Below are positions 4,983 through 7,168 of a stretch of 7,168 nt of DNA, one piece after another. The first letter of the stretch is position 1. Every line of letters starts with the position of its first letter. Below the pieces are notes generated by a model. It saw only the letters and a program-made list of their open reading frames with translations. It ran no database searches and had not been told where the DNA came from. The position numbers were made by a program, and so were the translations under genes. Source of the DNA: Clostridium sp. AM49-4BH (GTDB lineage Bacteria; Bacillota; Clostridia; Lachnospirales; Lachnospiraceae); assembly GCF_003478335.1 (NCBI RefSeq), contig NZ_QUFB01000078.1:1-7168 (forward strand). Reading direction: 5' to 3'.

Positions 4983-6869
4983 ATGTCATATACATACGAG
5001 GAGTACGATGTTGTTGTTATTGGTGCAGGACATGCAGGTTGTGAAGCAGCACTTGCCTCCGCAAGATTAGGAATGCAAACATTGGTATTTACAGTTAGTG
5101 TTGATAGTATTGCAATGATGCCGTGTAATCCAAATATTGGAGGAAGCTCGAAAGGACATCTTGTTCGAGAAATTGATGCACTTGGTGGTGAGATGGGAAA
5201 AAATATTGATCGAACATTTATACAATCTAAGATGCTCAATATGTCCAAAGGACCTGCAGTACATTCGCTGCGTGCACAAGCAGACAAAAAAGAATATAGT
5301 AATTCCATGAGACATGTTCTAGAGAACACAGATAATTTGGTCATTAAACAAGGAGAAGTTGCAGAAATATTGGTGGAAAACAAATGTGTTGTTGGAGTTA
5401 AAACAACATCAGATGCTATTTATCCATGTAAGGCTGTTATAATGTGTACGGGAACATATTTGAGAGCACGTTGTATTTATGGGGATGTTAGTCAATATAC
5501 CGGGCCAAATGGTTTAACTGCAGCAAATCATCTGACACAAAATCTGATTGATCTTGGAATTGAAGTTCGCCGTTTTAAGACAGGAACACCTGCGCGAGTA
5601 GATGGAAGAACGATAGATTTTTCAAAGATGGAAGAGCAAAAGGGAAGTGAAAGAGTGGTACCTTTTTCATTTACAAATACACCGGAAGAATTAGAGCGAG
5701 AACAGGTATCTTGTTGGCTGACCTATACCAATGAAAATACACATAATATCATACGTAATAATATAAATCGTTCGCCACTTTACTCTGGGGTTATTGAGGG
5801 GACAGGACCAAGATATTGTCCATCAATTGAGGATAAAGTAGTTCGTTTTGCAGATAAAAAACGCCATCAGGTTTTTCTGGAGCCGGAGGGTAATTATACA
5901 AACGAAATGTATGTTGGCGGAATGTCAAGTTCTCTTCCCGAGGATGTACAATATGCGATGTATCATTCTGTACCGGGATTGGAACATGCAACAATTGTGA
6001 GAAATGCATATGCTATTGAGTATGATTGTATAAATCCAACGCAGTTAAAGGCATCCTTGGAATATAAAAAGATCAGTGGATTTTTTAGTGCGGGACAGGC
6101 AAATGGTAGTTCTGGCTATGAAGAAGCTGGTGCACAGGGTATTATTGCAGGAATTAATGCCGCAAGAAAATTACAAGGAAAAGATCCTTTGATCTTAAAT
6201 CGTTCACAGGCATATATCGGAGTTTTAATTGACGACCTCATTACAAAAGGAACGAATGAGCCATATCGTATGATGACATCAAGAGCAGAATATCGTTTAC
6301 TTTTGCGTCAGGATAATGCAGATCTTCGATTAACAAAAATTGGTCACGAGGTCGGATTGATTGACGATAGCCGCTATGAAAAATTATTGATCAAGGAGAA
6401 AATGATTGAAAAAGAAATACAACGATTGCAGCATACTACAATTGGTGGTAAAAAGGAAGTTCAAAAATTATTAGAACAATATGGTAGTACGTTATTACAG
6501 TCGGGTTCCACATTAGCTGATTTATTAAAGCGACCGGAATTATCATACGATATTTTGGCACCAATTGATGAAGACAGACAGAATTTACCTGAGGATGTCT
6601 GTGAACAGGTTAATATTTCCTTGAAATATGAGGGATATATAACAAGACAACAGAAACAGGTGGCACAGTATCAAAAATTGGAAAATCGTAAAATTCCAGA
6701 GGATATTGATTATACAAAAGTAAACAGTCTCCGTAAGGAGGCTGTTCAGAAGCTGGACGATCTTCGTCCAATATCAGTTGGTCAAGCATCGAGAATATCC
6801 GGTGTTTCTCCGGCAGATATTTCTGTTTTACTGATTTATCTGGAACATTACAATCAGAAAAAACTGTAA
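4983..6869 (+). CDS. mnmG: tRNA U34 carboxymethylaminomethyl modification enzyme MnmG (GidA)
   Basis: A 628-residue FAD protein of normal length that acts with MnmE in modifying U34 of tRNAs reading split codon boxes. The FAD dinucleotide-binding motif GAGHAG (14-19) opens the protein. The GidA signatures follow: [20 protein letters not shown] (46-65), [15 protein letters not shown] (88-102), [14 protein letters not shown] (196-209), [20 protein letters not shown] (371-390) and [19 protein letters not shown] (432-450). The two conserved catalytic-region cysteines are present as C244 (SCWLTY) and C279 (RYCPSIEDK). The C-terminal MnmE- and tRNA-contacting helical domain is intact to LLIYLEHY. 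It starts 59 nt after mnmE with no terminator between, so the two are probably co-transcribed. Unlike mnmE and rsmG on either side, it shows no lesion. If mnmE is truly broken, MnmG has lost its partner. Confidence 0.97.
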   Translation: MSYTYEEYDVVVIGAGHAGCEAALASARLGMQTLVFTVSVDSIAMMPCNPNIGGSSKGHLVREIDALGGEMGKNIDRTFIQSKMLNMSKGPAVHSLRAQADKKEYSNSMRHVLENTDNLVIKQGEVAEILVENKCVVGVKTTSDAIYPCKAVIMCTGTYLRARCIYGDVSQYTGPNGLTAANHLTQNLIDLGIEVRRFKTGTPARVDGRTIDFSKMEEQKGSERVVPFSFTNTPEELEREQVSCWLTYTNENTHNIIRNNINRSPLYSGVIEGTGPRYCPSIEDKVVRFADKKRHQVFLEPEGNYTNEMYVGGMSSSLPEDVQYAMYHSVPGLEHATIVRNAYAIEYDCINPTQLKASLEYKKISGFFSAGQANGSSGYEEAGAQGIIAGINAARKLQGKDPLILNRSQAYIGVLIDDLITKGTNEPYRMMTSRAEYRLLLRQDNADLRLTKIGHEVGLIDDSRYEKLLIKEKMIEKEIQRLQHTTIGGKKEVQKLLEQYGSTLLQSGSTLADLLKRPELSYDILAPIDEDRQNLPEDVCEQVNISLKYEGYITRQQKQVAQYQKLENRKIPEDIDYTKVNSLRKEAVQKLDDLRPISVGQASRISGVSPADISVLLIYLEHYNQKKL

Positions 6870-6960
6870 TGGTTAATTAGTACTTGTATAGATTTATTAT
6901 TTTTTACCGACTGTAAGAAATATTTACCATAAATATATTGTAGTAGAAATGAGGAATGAT

Positions 6961-7168
6961 ATGATTGACTTATTAAGTGATTATTGTAAAAAAATAGAGC
7001 TTGATATAACAGATACACAGTTACACAGTTACAACAGTTTGATGATTACTATCGTTTTTTTGGTGGAAAAAAACAAAGTAATGAATTTAACGACAATCAT
7101 AGAAAAAGAGGATGAAAAAAACAAAGTAATGAATTTAACGACAATCATAGAAAAAGAGGATGTTGTGT
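6961..7168 (+). CDS. rsmG: 16S rRNA (guanine527-N7)-methyltransferase RsmG, 5' part with internal duplications
   Basis: Sixty-nine codons plus one base are present; the gene runs off the right edge before the SAM-binding domain. RsmG (GidB) makes m7G527 in 16S rRNA, and its loss is known to give low-level streptomycin resistance. The N-terminal motif is recognisable as LVEKNKVMNLTTI (family form LxxWNxxxNLTxI). GAGGA at 6951-6955 supports the ATG at 6961, and the position after mnmG is the standard one. The reading frame is open but altered. An 8-bp tandem repeat (7015-7030) shifts the frame after residue 21, and a seventh T in the run 7055-7061 restores it, so residues 22-33 (HSYNSLMITIVF) do not look like the family. 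A perfect 48-nt duplication then repeats EKNKVMNLTTIIEKED in frame. Whether the protein is active is doubtful. Confidence 0.82.
   Translation, partial: MIDLLSDYCKKIELDITDTQLHSYNSLMITIVFLVEKNKVMNLTTIIEKEDEKNKVMNLTTIIEKEDVV
7015..7030 (+). repeat. 8-bp tandem duplication in rsmG
   Basis: ACACAGTT occurs twice in tandem (7015-7022 and 7023-7030), with period-8 identity continuing to 7033. Removing one copy yields codons for DTQLQQFDDYY, which looks like a normal RsmG N-terminus, so one copy is probably an insertion. Confidence 0.7.
7066..7161 (+). repeat. Perfect 48-nt tandem duplication in rsmG
   Basis: Bases 7066-7113 and 7114-7161 are identical over 48 nt, each starting GAAAAAAAC and ending AGAGGAT. 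The unit is 16 codons long, stays in frame and encodes EKNKVMNLTTIIEKED twice. The absence of any difference between the copies implies a very recent event or an assembly artefact. Confidence 0.9.

Noticed and set aside
4856..5383. 175-residue open frame on the minus strand across the mnmE end and mnmG start
   Set aside because: It is antisense to the most conserved part of mnmG, has no recognisable motif or ribosome binding site, and its composition is that of a shadow frame.
6911..6939. Promoter for rsmG (CTGTAA at 6911-6916, TATATT at 6934-6939)
   Set aside because: Spacing is 17 nt but the -35 matches only three of six positions in AT-rich DNA; no more than chance.

Overview
This window is AT-rich and every gene lies on the + strand. 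It carries the canonical replication-origin-side cluster of a low-GC Gram-positive bacterium: rpmH - rnpA - yidD - yidC - jag (khpB) - mnmE - mnmG - rsmG (5' part only). The gene order, the compact Jag without a long linker, the large YidC and the wording of MnmG and RnpA fit class Clostridia, most likely a Lachnospiraceae-like organism. That placement is from memory of family sequences; no search was run.

Layout. Bases 1-317 are gene-free and AT-rich, with one perfect DnaA box (188-196), several degenerate ones and a 21-bp perfect palindrome (147-167). This is what is expected between dnaA (not in the window, presumably to the left) and rpmH, so it is probably part of oriC. A strong sigma-A promoter (318-346) drives rpmH. 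A terminator-like hairpin follows rpmH, then rnpA, yidD, yidC and jag run close together to a clear rho-independent terminator at 3412-3440. A second unit follows with mnmE, mnmG and rsmG.

How the genes work together. rpmH and rnpA supply a ribosomal protein and the RNase P protein subunit. YidD and YidC serve membrane-protein insertion, and Jag is an RNA-binding partner encoded beside YidC. MnmE and MnmG form the complex that modifies U34 of certain tRNAs. RsmG methylates 16S rRNA.

What is unusual. I see no novel multi-gene system; this is a conserved housekeeping locus. The anomalies are sequence lesions and protein variations. mnmE is broken by two separate 1-nt deletions although all its motifs remain. 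The rsmG start carries an 8-bp tandem duplication, an extra T that restores the frame, and a perfect 48-nt (16-codon) tandem duplication. YidC has Asn where the family has its groove arginine, plus an extra outer loop of about 100 residues. The indels may be real or may be sequencing/assembly errors; this cannot be settled from the sequence alone.
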